DNA of 64,000 nt from Paracoccus albicereus (GTDB lineage Bacteria > Pseudomonadota > Alphaproteobacteria > Rhodobacterales > Rhodobacteraceae). Positions 47,700 to 55,462 of this stretch are shown one piece after another. The notes under the pieces are model-generated. The model ran no database searches, was not told the DNA's origin, and saw only the letters and a list, made by a program, of their open reading frames with translations. The first letter of the stretch is position 1, and each line of letters starts with the position of its first letter. Location: positions 682,001-746,000 of the forward strand of contig NZ_JAKZEU010000002.1 of the NCBI RefSeq assembly GCF_024359525.1, read 5' to 3'. The translations under genes were made by a program, and so were the position numbers.

Positions 47700-48132
47700 C
47701 TGCAAGCGGGCTGCTCTTCACATTCGTCTTCAGGTCGCCAGCCAAATGTCAGCTTTCTCGTCTGCTGATCAAATGGGGACGGTCAGAAACCTGCTGCAAT
47801 CACATTGTCCACGCATCGATTTGTGAACGGTAGCTTTGTCCTGCATTGCGGTCGTCCGGGCGGCGAAAATGCTGCGAGATGCAGGAACGTCGGGTTTGGT
47901 GAAGCCGCGCCGCAGCGTTGGAGCTCCGGTCGGAGATCGGCTTTGGGCCGTCTCTGCCGGGCGGACCCACTCGCCTGGGCGTCCAGCACGCCGCGCCGCC
48001 GCATGACCGCCTCGAGCCCAATTTCAGCTTTCCGCGCTGAACGAAACGCCCCTCCGGGCAAGCCGGGGCGGTTCAAATTGTGAAAAATTTCGTTGAGTGT
48101 AAGAGTGAGGGGGAACGGAAGGGCGCCAACTG
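47700..48132. other. Intergenic region carrying dispersed repeat copy B
   Basis: About 430 bases with no gene that can be supported. The segment 47826-47915 is repeat copy B (see 27500). A GC-rich stem (CGCCCC / GGGGCG) near 48046-48072 may form a hairpin. The minus-strand frame over this area has no motif. Confidence 0.5.
47826..47915 (+). repeat. Dispersed intergenic repeat, copy B
   Basis: About 90 bases starting AACGGTAGCTTTGTCCTGCA. It aligns with copy A at 27500 and copy C at 48669, sharing GGTCGTC, GCGGCGAAAATG and TGGTGAAGC blocks. Confidence 0.6.
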
Positions 48133-48255
48133 ATGCTAATTGAAACCCGGACATTGTACGTAATGACCGTCCTGGCGTTGATGAGTACGCCGGGACCAAG
48201 CCAGTTATTGATGCCCGCCGCGCCACTTTGTCTCCTAGTTTCACTCATTGTTTGA
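48133..48255 (+). pseudogene. LysE-family exporter, N-terminal fragment
   Basis: 40 codons: MLIETRTLYVMTVLALMSTP then GPSQLLM. LYVxTVLALMSTPGPSQLLM is the conserved start of LysE/RhtB amino-acid exporters. After that the frame is unrelated and stops at 48255, overlapping the mliC 3' end on the other strand. No membrane bundle remains. Confidence 0.7.
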
Positions 48256-48588
48256 GGTGCATTGCAGCAGGGACTCTTCCTTGATCGTATCGGTCAGCGT
48301 GACATTCTCACCCTTTGTCCACCATTCGTACCGCCCAGACACGTAACGGGCGCCTGAGGCGGAGACCACGTTGACGAATACACGATGATCTTCATCCACT
48401 GGCACCAGTGCCAGCACGTCGGATTCTGAAGTGAAATAGTGCACGACGAACGGTTGCCCTTCGTCGCATTCGTATTCTATCGTGCGTATCGCCATGTCTT
48501 CGGTATCAAAGCCGAGCGAAAACGAGACGTCCGCCGGCGCGGCCGAAGCTAATGCGACAGTTATCGCAATACTTGACACAAAGCGCAT
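48241..48588 (-). CDS. mliC: MliC-like C-type lysozyme inhibitor
   Basis: 115 residues from the ATG at 48588, which has an AAGGA site; an earlier frame start was rejected because a signal peptide begins here (MRFVSSIAITVALASAAPAD). The mature part contains IEYECDEGQPFVVHYF and ASGARYVSGRYEWWTKGENV with a C-terminal LLQCTSNNE. The two cysteines (in YECDEG and LLQCT) fit the MliC disulphide. MliC proteins sit in the periplasm or outer membrane and block host lysozyme. No lipobox Cys is seen, so it is probably soluble periplasmic. It stands alone. Confidence 0.8.
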   Translation of the reverse strand: MRFVSSIAITVALASAAPADVSFSLGFDTEDMAIRTIEYECDEGQPFVVHYFTSESDVLALVPVDEDHRVFVNVVSASGARYVSGRYEWWTKGENVTLTDTIKEESLLQCTSNNE

Positions 48589-48668
48589 AAAATATCCTTC
48601 CTGTTTGTCAGAGACGGCCTTAGTAACAGCCGTTGTCCACGATCCTACTCCGACTGTATGGCTCCTAC

Positions 48669-48762
48669 GAACGGCAGAAAAGTCCGCGCTGCCGACCTTC
48701 ATCCTCCGATGATGCTGCGCGATGGACGAATGGCCGGTCTAGTGAAGCTGCACCGCGGCGAT
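48669..48762 (+). repeat. Dispersed intergenic repeat, copy C
   Basis: Diverged copy of the ~90-base repeat: GAACGGCAG, GTCCGCGCTGCCGA, ATGCTGCGCGATG and AGTGAAGCTGCACCGCGG line up with copy B. It lies just upstream of mliC and downstream of the SEC-C gene. Confidence 0.5.
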
Positions 48763-48813
48763 CGGCAAGGGACTGAACGGCAGGTCAGGGCCGTGAGAGA
48801 CTTGGGCGATCGG

Positions 48814-49497
48814 TCAGTTCCGACCGCAACATTGCTTGTATTTGCGGCCCGCCCCACAGGAGCATGGGTCGTTCCGCCCGGGCCGGGGACCGGCGTTGAA
48901 CGGCATCTCGGAACGATTTGCGGGCTCCATGCGGGAAAGCTCGGGACGAGACTGATAGAGTATCGTCGCAACGCAGTTCGGAATCAGATTGGGTGCTTCA
49001 AGGTCGATTTCGTCGATCTCCTCATCCGTGAACTTGCTGTGGCCAGTGTATATTTCCTGAAGCGCCATCAAGAAGATCATCGTCGTCCGCGTCTCTTCGT
49101 CGGCCTGAGCGAGCAGTCGATCCCAAGCATCCGGTCTTAGCCCCATAGCGCGAGTGAAGCCATCGATCCAAGGCTCCCACATCACCTCATCACTGTTGGG
49201 GTCAATCTCGTAGATGGGTTCGATCCAAGGTGAGCGGGTCATCGCCTCCGCAACCGAGTTGTAGTGAGCCATGACCGCACCGACCGTGGCTTCGGCGGTT
49301 TTCTGATCGGGAAAATTTGCCTCACCTGTCTCTCCCCAGACATGGGACATCCATTCCGAGGGCGGGATCATATCCGGGCAGGCAAGAACACCGACTACGT
49401 AGCCATCAAGTTCACTGAGCGTCATGGGCATGTTCTCGATGGGCAGCGCATGCAACAGGGCGCTGAGACGCTCGAGTTCCTGATCGGACTGGTCCAT
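48814..49497 (-). CDS. UPF0149/YecA-like protein with SEC-C zinc motif
   Basis: 227 residues from the ATG at 49497 (MDQSDQELERLSALLHALPI). The N-terminal domain has MTLSELDGYVVGVLACPDMI, the YecA/UPF0149 pattern. The C-terminus is a classic SEC-C motif, GRNDPCSCGAGRKYKQCCG, binding zinc. Proteins of this plan are thought to bind ribosomes or the Sec machinery, but most are uncharacterised. A longer in-frame start at 49545 has no better ribosome site. It lies in a region of repeats and fragments, yet is itself intact. Confidence 0.8.
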   Translation of the reverse strand: MDQSDQELERLSALLHALPIENMPMTLSELDGYVVGVLACPDMIPPSEWMSHVWGETGEANFPDQKTAEATVGAVMAHYNSVAEAMTRSPWIEPIYEIDPNSDEVMWEPWIDGFTRAMGLRPDAWDRLLAQADEETRTTMIFLMALQEIYTGHSKFTDEEIDEIDLEAPNLIPNCVATILYQSRPELSRMEPANRSEMPFNAGPRPGRNDPCSCGAGRKYKQCCGRN

Positions 49498-49690
49498 AAA
49501 TACCTCTCGGTGTTGCTCGGAATTTTTTACTCTGCGCGACGCCAACCCGCAATCCGCGCGAAGCCTGCTTCAAGCTCGACAGGAAGATTGCTGCAGGCAC
49601 CCCGAATGTCCGCAGTGGTGAAGCCGCGACGTAGCATCAGATCGTCGCGCCAACGTCTGCAAAGTGCCGTCAGTGATGACGGCCCATGCC

Positions 49691-50323
49691 TTAGATCTCG
49701 ATGGATTCAGAGATCATAAGCGCATCTTCTAGTTCAACGCCAAGGTATCTGACGGTGCTGTCCATTTTGCTATGGCCCAACAGCAGCTGGACTGCCCGAA
49801 GGTTGCTCGTTTTCTTGTAGATCTGGGTCACCTTCGTTCGCCTCATCGAATGCGTTCCGTAGGCGCTGGCCTCCAGACCGATGGACGTCACCCAGTCACG
49901 CACAATGCGTGCATATTGACGGGTCGAAATGTGAAGCCGTTCATGAAAACGTCCGGGCCAGAGGTATTCTGACCCGACCATCAACGGCTCCCGCATCCAT
50001 CTTGCCAGCGATGAACGGGTACCTTCGGAGATTTCGAAACGCACAGGCTTCTGCGTCTTGCTCTGCAGAACCGACGCGCGTTCCTTGATTTGGCCTGATG
50101 CCATGACATCGGCCACCTTCATTCTCACCAAATCGCATCCACCTAGCTTGCTATCAATGGCAAGATTGAACAGCGCCAGATCACGATGATTCTCGGCCAG
50201 CTCCAGCCGCACCCTGATTGCCCAGACATGTTTGGGCTTCAGTGGTCTTTTTTGGCCGACGATCCGGCCTTTGTTCCAGGCAGGACGTAACGCGCGGATG
50301 GCGGGTAAGTTTCGTGTTTCCAT
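49691..50323 (-). CDS. Tyrosine recombinase lacking the first catalytic arginine
   Basis: 210 residues from the ATG at 50323 (METRNLPAIRALRPAWNKGR). The family normally has LRGCDL with catalytic Arg I; here it reads AIDSKLGGCDLVRMKVADV, i.e. Arg replaced by Gly (codon GGT). The remaining catalytic residues are present: HSMRR (H and Arg II), LLGHSKMDSTVRYLGV (His and the nucleophilic Tyr). The gene is the short, single-domain type found widely in alphaproteobacteria. The R-to-G change would be expected to abolish or greatly weaken strand cleavage. It may be a degenerating resident gene. Confidence 0.82.
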   Translation of the reverse strand: METRNLPAIRALRPAWNKGRIVGQKRPLKPKHVWAIRVRLELAENHRDLALFNLAIDSKLGGCDLVRMKVADVMASGQIKERASVLQSKTQKPVRFEISEGTRSSLARWMREPLMVGSEYLWPGRFHERLHISTRQYARIVRDWVTSIGLEASAYGTHSMRRTKVTQIYKKTSNLRAVQLLLGHSKMDSTVRYLGVELEDALMISESIEI

Positions 50324-50615
50324 GATGGGTCCTCCATCCACCACGCCCACCCACATCGACAACCCGACGTTGACGAAGGTAGCATACCACAACATTCTGC
50401 GTCGCATCCGAGGTCGGCTTCGAGCCCTTTTTGACGAATGCTGCCGAGCGACTGGACGGCCGCTTCGGCGGACCCGCAGCTTAGCGAGGTGTTCTCCGTT
50501 CGGGTCTAGACATACTCCGTAATGCGTTTCAACAAGGCGACACCGGCACCTGATAGAACGCCGCAAGAAGACGTAAGCTCTTGACGACGCCCGGTGTCGA
50601 GCGGGTGGGGTCCTG
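50324..50615. other. Interval between recombinase and multicopper oxidase fragment
   Basis: 292 bases with no supported gene. It should contain the promoter of the recombinase gene; no clear box pair is seen. Confidence 0.4.
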
Positions 50616-50804
50616 TTATGTGACCGTAAACTGCCCCATCATGCCCGCATCCTCGTGTTCGAGGATGTGGCAGTGATACATGAATGGTGTCTCTTCCGAA
50701 GCCAGCTTGTCGAACCTCAGCAGGATTCCGGTCGGACCCTGCACACGGACAACATCTTTCCAACCGATCTGCGCCGAGTCGACCGGCCGTCCGTTCTGAC
50801 TCAC
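50616..50804 (-). pseudogene. Multicopper oxidase, C-terminal fragment
   Basis: About 62 codons ending a frame with no proper start. PFMYHCHILEHEDAGMMGQF carries the HCHxxxHxxxxM copper ligands of the type 1/type 3 site, diagnostic of CueO/CopA-type multicopper oxidases. The preceding SQNGRPVDSAQIGWKDVVRV also matches the family. The other cupredoxin domains are missing. Its 3' end points away from the ArsR gene, which begins the retained metal cluster. Confidence 0.82.
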
Positions 50805-51145
50805 GCCTCACGATAATTGTCACACGCCTCAACACCCTTTGCGACCACGTCGAGAAGTGCGTCCACATCGTTCAGAAGGACCGTGATGCGCGGGTTGCTG
50901 ATACGGTAACGGATGAAGCGCCCTTCGCGGTCGCTGGCGACAAGCCCGCAGTCCAGCAGGCACCTCAGATGGTTGGAGACGTTGGGTTGCGATAGTTCGG
51001 TCCGCTCGACGATCTCGTGAACGGCCAATGGCTCGTTGCAAAGTGCACCGAGGATGGCCAGGCGGCTCGGGTCCGCGAAGCCGCGGAACAGCTTCGCCCG
51101 TCGCTCGATGGTCGCGCTCTTGCGGTCATCGACGATTTGGGCCAT
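50801..51145 (-). CDS. ArsR/SmtB-family metal-responsive repressor
   Basis: 114 residues. The winged helix has FADPSRLAILGALCNEPLAV and ELSQPNVSNHLRCLLDCGLV. Cysteines at LCNE and LLDCGL and the C-terminal CDNYREA could be metal ligands; the set resembles CmtR-type (Cd/Pb) sensors. It diverges from the HMA-CDF transporter gene across a 56-base gap, so it most likely represses that operon until metal binds. The 3' end overlaps the multicopper oxidase fragment by four bases. Confidence 0.85.
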   Translation of the reverse strand: MAQIVDDRKSATIERRAKLFRGFADPSRLAILGALCNEPLAVHEIVERTELSQPNVSNHLRCLLDCGLVASDREGRFIRYRISNPRITVLLNDVDALLDVVAKGVEACDNYREA

Positions 51146-51201
51146 ATCACTCCTCGCTGATACGTCGTTCTTCGATTCATCCTAGCAGGAATAGCGCGAC
51201 C

Positions 51202-52056
51202 ATGGCCAACACCGAAAATGCCGGATCGACGGCAGATGTCCCGCCCGTCCGTTACCGGGTTTCCGGTATGGATTGCGCCAAGGATGCCGCGCAGATCGAG
51301 CGGGCGGCACAGGCAGCCGGGGTCGCGCCCGGCGATGTGAAAGTGTCGGCCGCGACGCACATCATGACACTGACTGCACCCGAAGTGCGCCTGCCGGACA
51401 TCGAAAAGGCAGTCGCGGTGACAGGCTATGGCTTCGACCGGATCGAGGGCGATGAAGACATTCCGCCGAATCCCGCCCATCAGGACCCGGCCTACCGCCG
51501 TGCCCTCTGGATCGTCGTGATCCTGAACGTGGGATACGGGGTCCTCGAAATGATCGGCGGTTTCATTTCCGGATCGCAGGCCGTGAAGGCCGATGCGCTC
51601 GATTTCATCGGCGACGGCGCGATCACCTTCCTTGGCCTGCTGGCCATCGGCTGGAGCCTCGCCTGGCGGGCACGGTCGGCCTTGATCCAAGGCATCTTCC
51701 TCGGCCTGCTCGGCCTTGGCGTCCTCGGCACGACCATCGTGCGAGTCTTCGAACGGACGACGCCGGATGCAGGTCTAATGGGCCTGCTTGGCATGATCGC
51801 CCTTGTCGTCAACGTCATCTCCGTTCTGCCGCTGCTGCGGTTCCGCAAGGGCGACGCGAACATGCGGGCCGTCTGGCTATTCTCGCGCAACGACGCCATC
51901 GGCAATGCGGCGGTTGTCGTTGCCGCCGGTCTCGTGGCGTGGCTGGGCAGCGCCTGGCCGGACCTCATCGTCGCCTTCGGCATCGCCGGACTGTTCCTGC
52001 ACTCGTCTTGGGCAATCATCCGCGATGCGCGGGCCGATCTGAAGGCAGCGGCATGA
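51202..52056 (+). CDS. HMA-domain cation diffusion facilitator (heavy-metal efflux)
   Basis: 284 residues from the ATG at 51202. Residues about 10-80 are a heavy-metal-associated domain (VRYRVSGMDCAKDAAQIERA), with CxxD in place of the usual CxxC. Residues about 95-280 are a CDF-type transporter with six helices; the metal site motifs KADALDFIGDGAITF and FSRNDAIGNAAVVVA replace the canonical HxxxD pairs. This transporter next to lspA is the arrangement seen in lead/zinc resistance units (PbrB/PbrC-like). Its divergent ArsR should control it. The stop overlaps the lspA start (ATGA). Confidence 0.82.
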   Translation: MANTENAGSTADVPPVRYRVSGMDCAKDAAQIERAAQAAGVAPGDVKVSAATHIMTLTAPEVRLPDIEKAVAVTGYGFDRIEGDEDIPPNPAHQDPAYRRALWIVVILNVGYGVLEMIGGFISGSQAVKADALDFIGDGAITFLGLLAIGWSLAWRARSALIQGIFLGLLGLGVLGTTIVRVFERTTPDAGLMGLLGMIALVVNVISVLPLLRFRKGDANMRAVWLFSRNDAIGNAAVVVAAGLVAWLGSAWPDLIVAFGIAGLFLHSSWAIIRDARADLKAAA

Positions 52057-52553
52057 ACAGCCGCGTTCTGGGCGGGCTCTGCGCGATCGCGGCGTTCGGC
52101 CTCGATCAGGGTACCAAGGCGCTTGCGCTGAACACACCGGCGCTTGAGCGCGGCGTCGAGGTTCTACCCTTTCTCAATCTCGTGCGGGTTCTGAACGATG
52201 GAGTCAGCTTCGGTATGCTGGGCGGGATCGTGCCTTGGTGGGGTCTCATCGCGCTTGCTGGCGTGATCGTGGCATGGCTGCTGATCTGGTTGTGGCGCGC
52301 GCCGGACAGGCTGACGGCTGCCGCTCTCGGTCTGATCATCGGCGGCGCGCTCGGCAATGTCCTCGACCGGCTGCGTTATCAGGCCGTCCCGGATTTTCTG
52401 GATTTCCATTACGGAACATACCACTGGCCGTCCTTCAATCTTGCGGATGTGGCGATTTTCTGCGGTGCGGCCCTGCTGTTCTGGGACAGCTTCCGCTCGG
52501 CGCAGAACAAGCCCGAACGTAACCACCGAGAAGAAAACGTTACGGGGAAATAA
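52053..52553 (+). CDS. lspA: Signal peptidase II (LspA)
   Basis: 166 residues, four hydrophobic helices. The catalytic aspartates are in GALGNVLDRLRYQAVPDFLD and SFNLADVAIFCG, the two conserved LspA boxes. LspA removes signal peptides from prolipoproteins in the inner membrane. As a second, plasmid-type copy tied to a metal transporter it probably serves the resistance system rather than general housekeeping, as PbrC does in lead resistance. Start overlaps the transporter stop. Confidence 0.9.
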   Translation: MNSRVLGGLCAIAAFGLDQGTKALALNTPALERGVEVLPFLNLVRVLNDGVSFGMLGGIVPWWGLIALAGVIVAWLLIWLWRAPDRLTAAALGLIIGGALGNVLDRLRYQAVPDFLDFHYGTYHWPSFNLADVAIFCGAALLFWDSFRSAQNKPERNHREENVTGK

Positions 52554-52556
52554 TCG

Positions 52557-53114
52557 ATGTCCAGCATTCCATCCGCAAAGGGCATCGACAGCACGCTTGC
52601 CCTGCTGCGCAACCCATATGAGTTCATTCCGGACACATGCCGCGATCTTGAGGGCGACCTGTTCGAGACCCGCATCCTCTTTCAAAAGACGATCTGCATG
52701 ACTGGTGCCGCAGCTGCGGAGGTCTTCTATTCCGAGGATGGGCTCGTGCGCGCAGGCTCGATGCCGAAGCGTATCCAGAGAACCCTGCTCGGCGAAAAGG
52801 GCATCCAGGGGCTCGATGGCGAGGCCCACCGTCATCGGAAGCGGATGTTTATGTCACTCATGGCGTCGGAGCGGATCGAAGCTCTCGAAAACACGACGCG
52901 GGACCTGTTGGACCGCTACGCACGGGACTGGCAAGCGGCGGAGAAGGTCGTTCTCTACGACGAAGTGCGCGAAATCCTCACCAGAGCTGCCTGCGCCTGG
53001 TCGGGCGTGCCGCTTCCCGAAGCGGAGGTCGAGACGCGGACGGCGCAGATGACGGCGCTCTTCCAAGACGCCGGGGCGGTCGGCTGGAAGCACTGGGGTG
53101 CGCGTCTGGCGCGC
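52557..53114 (+). pseudogene. Cytochrome P450 (CYP152-like), N-terminal part only
   Basis: The ATG at 52557 begins MSSIPSAKGIDSTLALLRNP. About 186 codons follow the pattern of bacterial peroxygenase/fatty-acid hydroxylase P450s (AEVFYSEDGLVRAGSMPKRI; LLGEKGIQGLDGEAHRHRKR; ILTRAACAWSGVPLPE). Family sequence stops at KHWGARLAR near 53114, where a methyltransferase on the other strand begins. The haem-binding Cys region is therefore lost. It follows lspA by three bases and was probably part of that operon. Confidence 0.82.
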
Positions 53115-53406
53115 TGCGATCCTCCAGCGGCAATGCTTCGGCCACGCCCTCGATCATCTCGGCCGCGGGCATCAGGCCATGGGAGGTTTGCGCGGCCCGA
53201 GAGAGGAGTTCGGGCGACGGGTCAACACCGATGATCTGACGCACGGCCTCGGGGTAGAGCGCAAGGTTCAGGCCCGAGCCGATCCCGATCTCCAGCACAC
53301 GTCCATGCAGCCCGGAGGCGGCGCGGCGCCGGTAGGGAAGAAGTTGATCCTGGCCCATCGCCAGATGCGTCAGCCGAGGGAGGATATGTTTCTCGTACAG
53401 TCGCAT
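53115..53406 (-). pseudogene. SAM-methyltransferase, N-terminal part only
   Basis: The ATG at 53406 starts MRLYEKHILPRLTHLAMGQD. The SAM motif VLEIGIGSGLNLALYP and VDPSPELL are intact, and the family sequence ends at EGVAEALPLEDRS near 53115 before running into the P450 junction. Homologues of about 200 residues follow ccdA in some metal/thiol operons, as here, where it starts five bases after the ccdA stop. The active-site second half is lost. Confidence 0.8.
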
Positions 53407-53410
53407 CTGT

Positions 53411-54145
53411 TCACCCGATCCGCGCAAGGACAGGGAAGGTGTCCAGCAGCCAGTAGGCCAGTGCGCTCAACCGCCCGGTCATCATCGCCAAACCCATCAG
53501 GATCATGACGCCGCCCGCAGCCTGATGCAGGCGGCGACCCCAACGACCGATGCCGCGCAGCCTGCCGGCAATACTGTCGGTGAACCCCGCGACGACCAGA
53601 AACGGGATCCCAAGGCCGGCCGAGTAGAAGGCAAGCAATGCGACGCCCTCGCCAATCGTCGCGCTTGTCGCGCTGGCGGTTAGGATGGCGCCGAGGATCG
53701 GCCCGATGCACGGTGTCCAGCCGAAACCGAAGGCGAGTCCGAGCACGTAGGAGGCGACCGGTTGCCCGCCCGGCAGGTCGAGATGAAAACGCAGGTCGCG
53801 CTCCATGGCCGACAGGCGCGCTGCCCCGATCATGAACAGACCGAACAGGATCACGATCGCGCCGCCGACGAGGTTGAGTTCGTAGCGCCACTGCAGCAGC
53901 GCCTGACCGAGCGCGGTGGCAGAGGCCCCAAGCGCGATAAATATCGTGGAGAAGCCAAGGACGAAACAGAAGCTGAGCCAGACGGCCCGCCCCTTCGAAG
54001 GCGCTGCACTGCCGGTGACCGTACGTCCGGCAACGTAGGATACGTAGCCGGGCACGAGCGGCAGCACGCAGGGCGACAGAAAGGAAACGGCACCGGCCAG
54101 CAATGCCGCCATTAGTCCAAGAGCGGAAAGTTCAATCAAATCCAC
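53411..54145 (-). CDS. ccdA: CcdA-like thiol-disulphide transporter
   Basis: About 244 residues with six or more helices. The paired-cysteine helices are SFLSPCVLPLVPGYVSYVAG and FGFGWTPCIGPILGAI, the CcdA/DsbD core that carries electrons from cytoplasmic thioredoxin across the inner membrane. The start is uncertain: GTG at 54145 and TTG at 54139 are both near a GGAG; a longer frame from 54247 overlaps the tlpA gene. Together with TlpA and DsbE it makes a periplasmic reduction system, useful for cytochrome c maturation or metal-stressed thiols. Confidence 0.85.
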   Translation of the reverse strand: MDLIELSALGLMAALLAGAVSFLSPCVLPLVPGYVSYVAGRTVTGSAAPSKGRAVWLSFCFVLGFSTIFIALGASATALGQALLQWRYELNLVGGAIVILFGLFMIGAARLSAMERDLRFHLDLPGGQPVASYVLGLAFGFGWTPCIGPILGAILTASATSATIGEGVALLAFYSAGLGIPFLVVAGFTDSIAGRLRGIGRWGRRLHQAAGGVMILMGLAMMTGRLSALAYWLLDTFPVLARIG

Positions 54146-54227
54146 ATCTCCAAACTGATCGGTAGACCGCCACCACGTGTGCGCACGGAGCGGAACGGCT
54201 GGCGCGGTCGTCGTGCTTTTCCATGTC

Positions 54228-54749
54228 CTATTGCTTACGTTCGTCAATAAGAGCGCTTATCTGCGCAACGGCTTCGGGGCTGTTCCATTCGGCCGGGCCT
54301 GCGAGGCGCCCGCGCTCGCGCCCAATGCGGTCGATCAGAATCGTTGTCGGCAGGCCCACCACGGCCAAGGCCAGCATCGCGCGCGTATCCCCCGCGATAT
54401 AGAGATCGAGGTTGCGAATGCCGGTCTCTCGGTAGAAGCGGCGCACAGGTTCGAGACCGGCCCGATCGATCGACAGCGGCAGAACATGAAAATCCGATCC
54501 GCCGAGGCGCGCTTGCAGCGCGTCGAGCGTCGGCATCTCCTCGCGACAAGGCGGGCACCAGGTCGCCCAAATGTTCAGAAGCACGACACGTCCCTCGAAG
54601 TCCGCCAGCGTCAGATTCCGTCCATCTCCATCCACGAAAGGCGACGACAGGAGATCACGCGGAGTCCCGTGATTAGGGATCGGTGGTCGGGCGGAGGCAG
54701 GGCTTGCCGCAAGCGCCAAGACTCCGGCAAGGACGTCACGTCGCCTCAC
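54228..54749 (-). CDS. TlpA/ResA-like periplasmic thioredoxin
   Basis: 173 residues. MRRRDVLAGVLALAASPASA is a signal sequence of Tat-like (twin-arginine) or Sec type. The redox site is IWATWCPPCREEMP in a thioredoxin fold (NLTLADFEGRVVLLN before it; VVGLPTTILID with the cis-Pro after). It would accept electrons from CcdA and reduce periplasmic disulphides. The start overlaps the dsbE stop by four bases. Confidence 0.88.
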   Translation of the reverse strand: MRRRDVLAGVLALAASPASARPPIPNHGTPRDLLSSPFVDGDGRNLTLADFEGRVVLLNIWATWCPPCREEMPTLDALQARLGGSDFHVLPLSIDRAGLEPVRRFYRETGIRNLDLYIAGDTRAMLALAVVGLPTTILIDRIGRERGRLAGPAEWNSPEAVAQISALIDERKQ

Positions 54750-55324
54750 GGGTCGCTCTCAGCCTGCAACCGGCGCACGACCGGCAGAATGTCCTCCTCA
54801 AGCGAGGCCTGATCAAAGGGGCCGACATGCTTGTATGCAATGCGCCCCTCGGCGTCGATTATGTATGTTTCCGGCACTCCATAGACGCCCCAGTCTATCG
54901 CAACGCGGCCTGATCGGTCCGCGCCGATGCGGGTGAAGGGATCGCCGAGCTCTTCGAGGAAACCCAGCGCCTCCTCGGCATTGTCCTTGTAGTTGATACC
55001 GTAGATCGGAACGGTGCCCGCTTCGGCAAGATCGACGAGAAGCGGGTTCTCCGTGCGGCAGGGGACGCACCACGACGCCCAGACGTTGACGAGAGAAACC
55101 TGGTCTAGCAGGTTCGCCGAGGCTAGGCCGTCCTGCCGCCCTTCGATGGGCGGGAGCGCGAATTCCGGGATTGGTCTTCCGATCAGCGTCGAGGGCAACC
55201 GGTCGTCGTTGTTCCAGAGGCCCCAGTAGAAGACTACGCCCAGCAACCCAAACAGAAGAATAGGCAAAATCATGAGCGGCCGTCCGCTCCGGCGCCGCTG
55301 TTCTTGGTTATCCTTCGAACTCAT
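54746..55324 (-). CDS. dsbE: DsbE/CcmG-like membrane-anchored thioredoxin
   Basis: 192 residues. A single N-terminal helix (PLMILPILLFGLLGVVFYWG) anchors a thioredoxin domain with active site VWASWCVPCRTENP and the typical DsbE acidic loop INYKDNAEEALGFLEELGDP, ending VYGVPETYIID. It delivers reductant to apocytochrome c haem-binding cysteines. First gene of the dsbE-tlpA-ccdA-methyltransferase operon. Confidence 0.88.
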   Translation of the reverse strand: MSSKDNQEQRRRSGRPLMILPILLFGLLGVVFYWGLWNNDDRLPSTLIGRPIPEFALPPIEGRQDGLASANLLDQVSLVNVWASWCVPCRTENPLLVDLAEAGTVPIYGINYKDNAEEALGFLEELGDPFTRIGADRSGRVAIDWGVYGVPETYIIDAEGRIAYKHVGPFDQASLEEDILPVVRRLQAESDP

Positions 55325-55462
55325 AGCCTGCCATCAATGCTTGGAAGGAATAAGGTATCAGCAACCGCTGATATGAAGCAAACCGTCGCCGATCACAATG
55401 CCGAACGATGGGGGAGGCTTGGCCGCGGCTTCGCAGACCCGAGCCATACTTACTGTCTAGAT

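Noticed and set aside
47783..48244. 153-codon minus-strand frame
   Set aside because: Runs across dispersed repeat B and the LysE fragment in antisense; no protein-like pattern.
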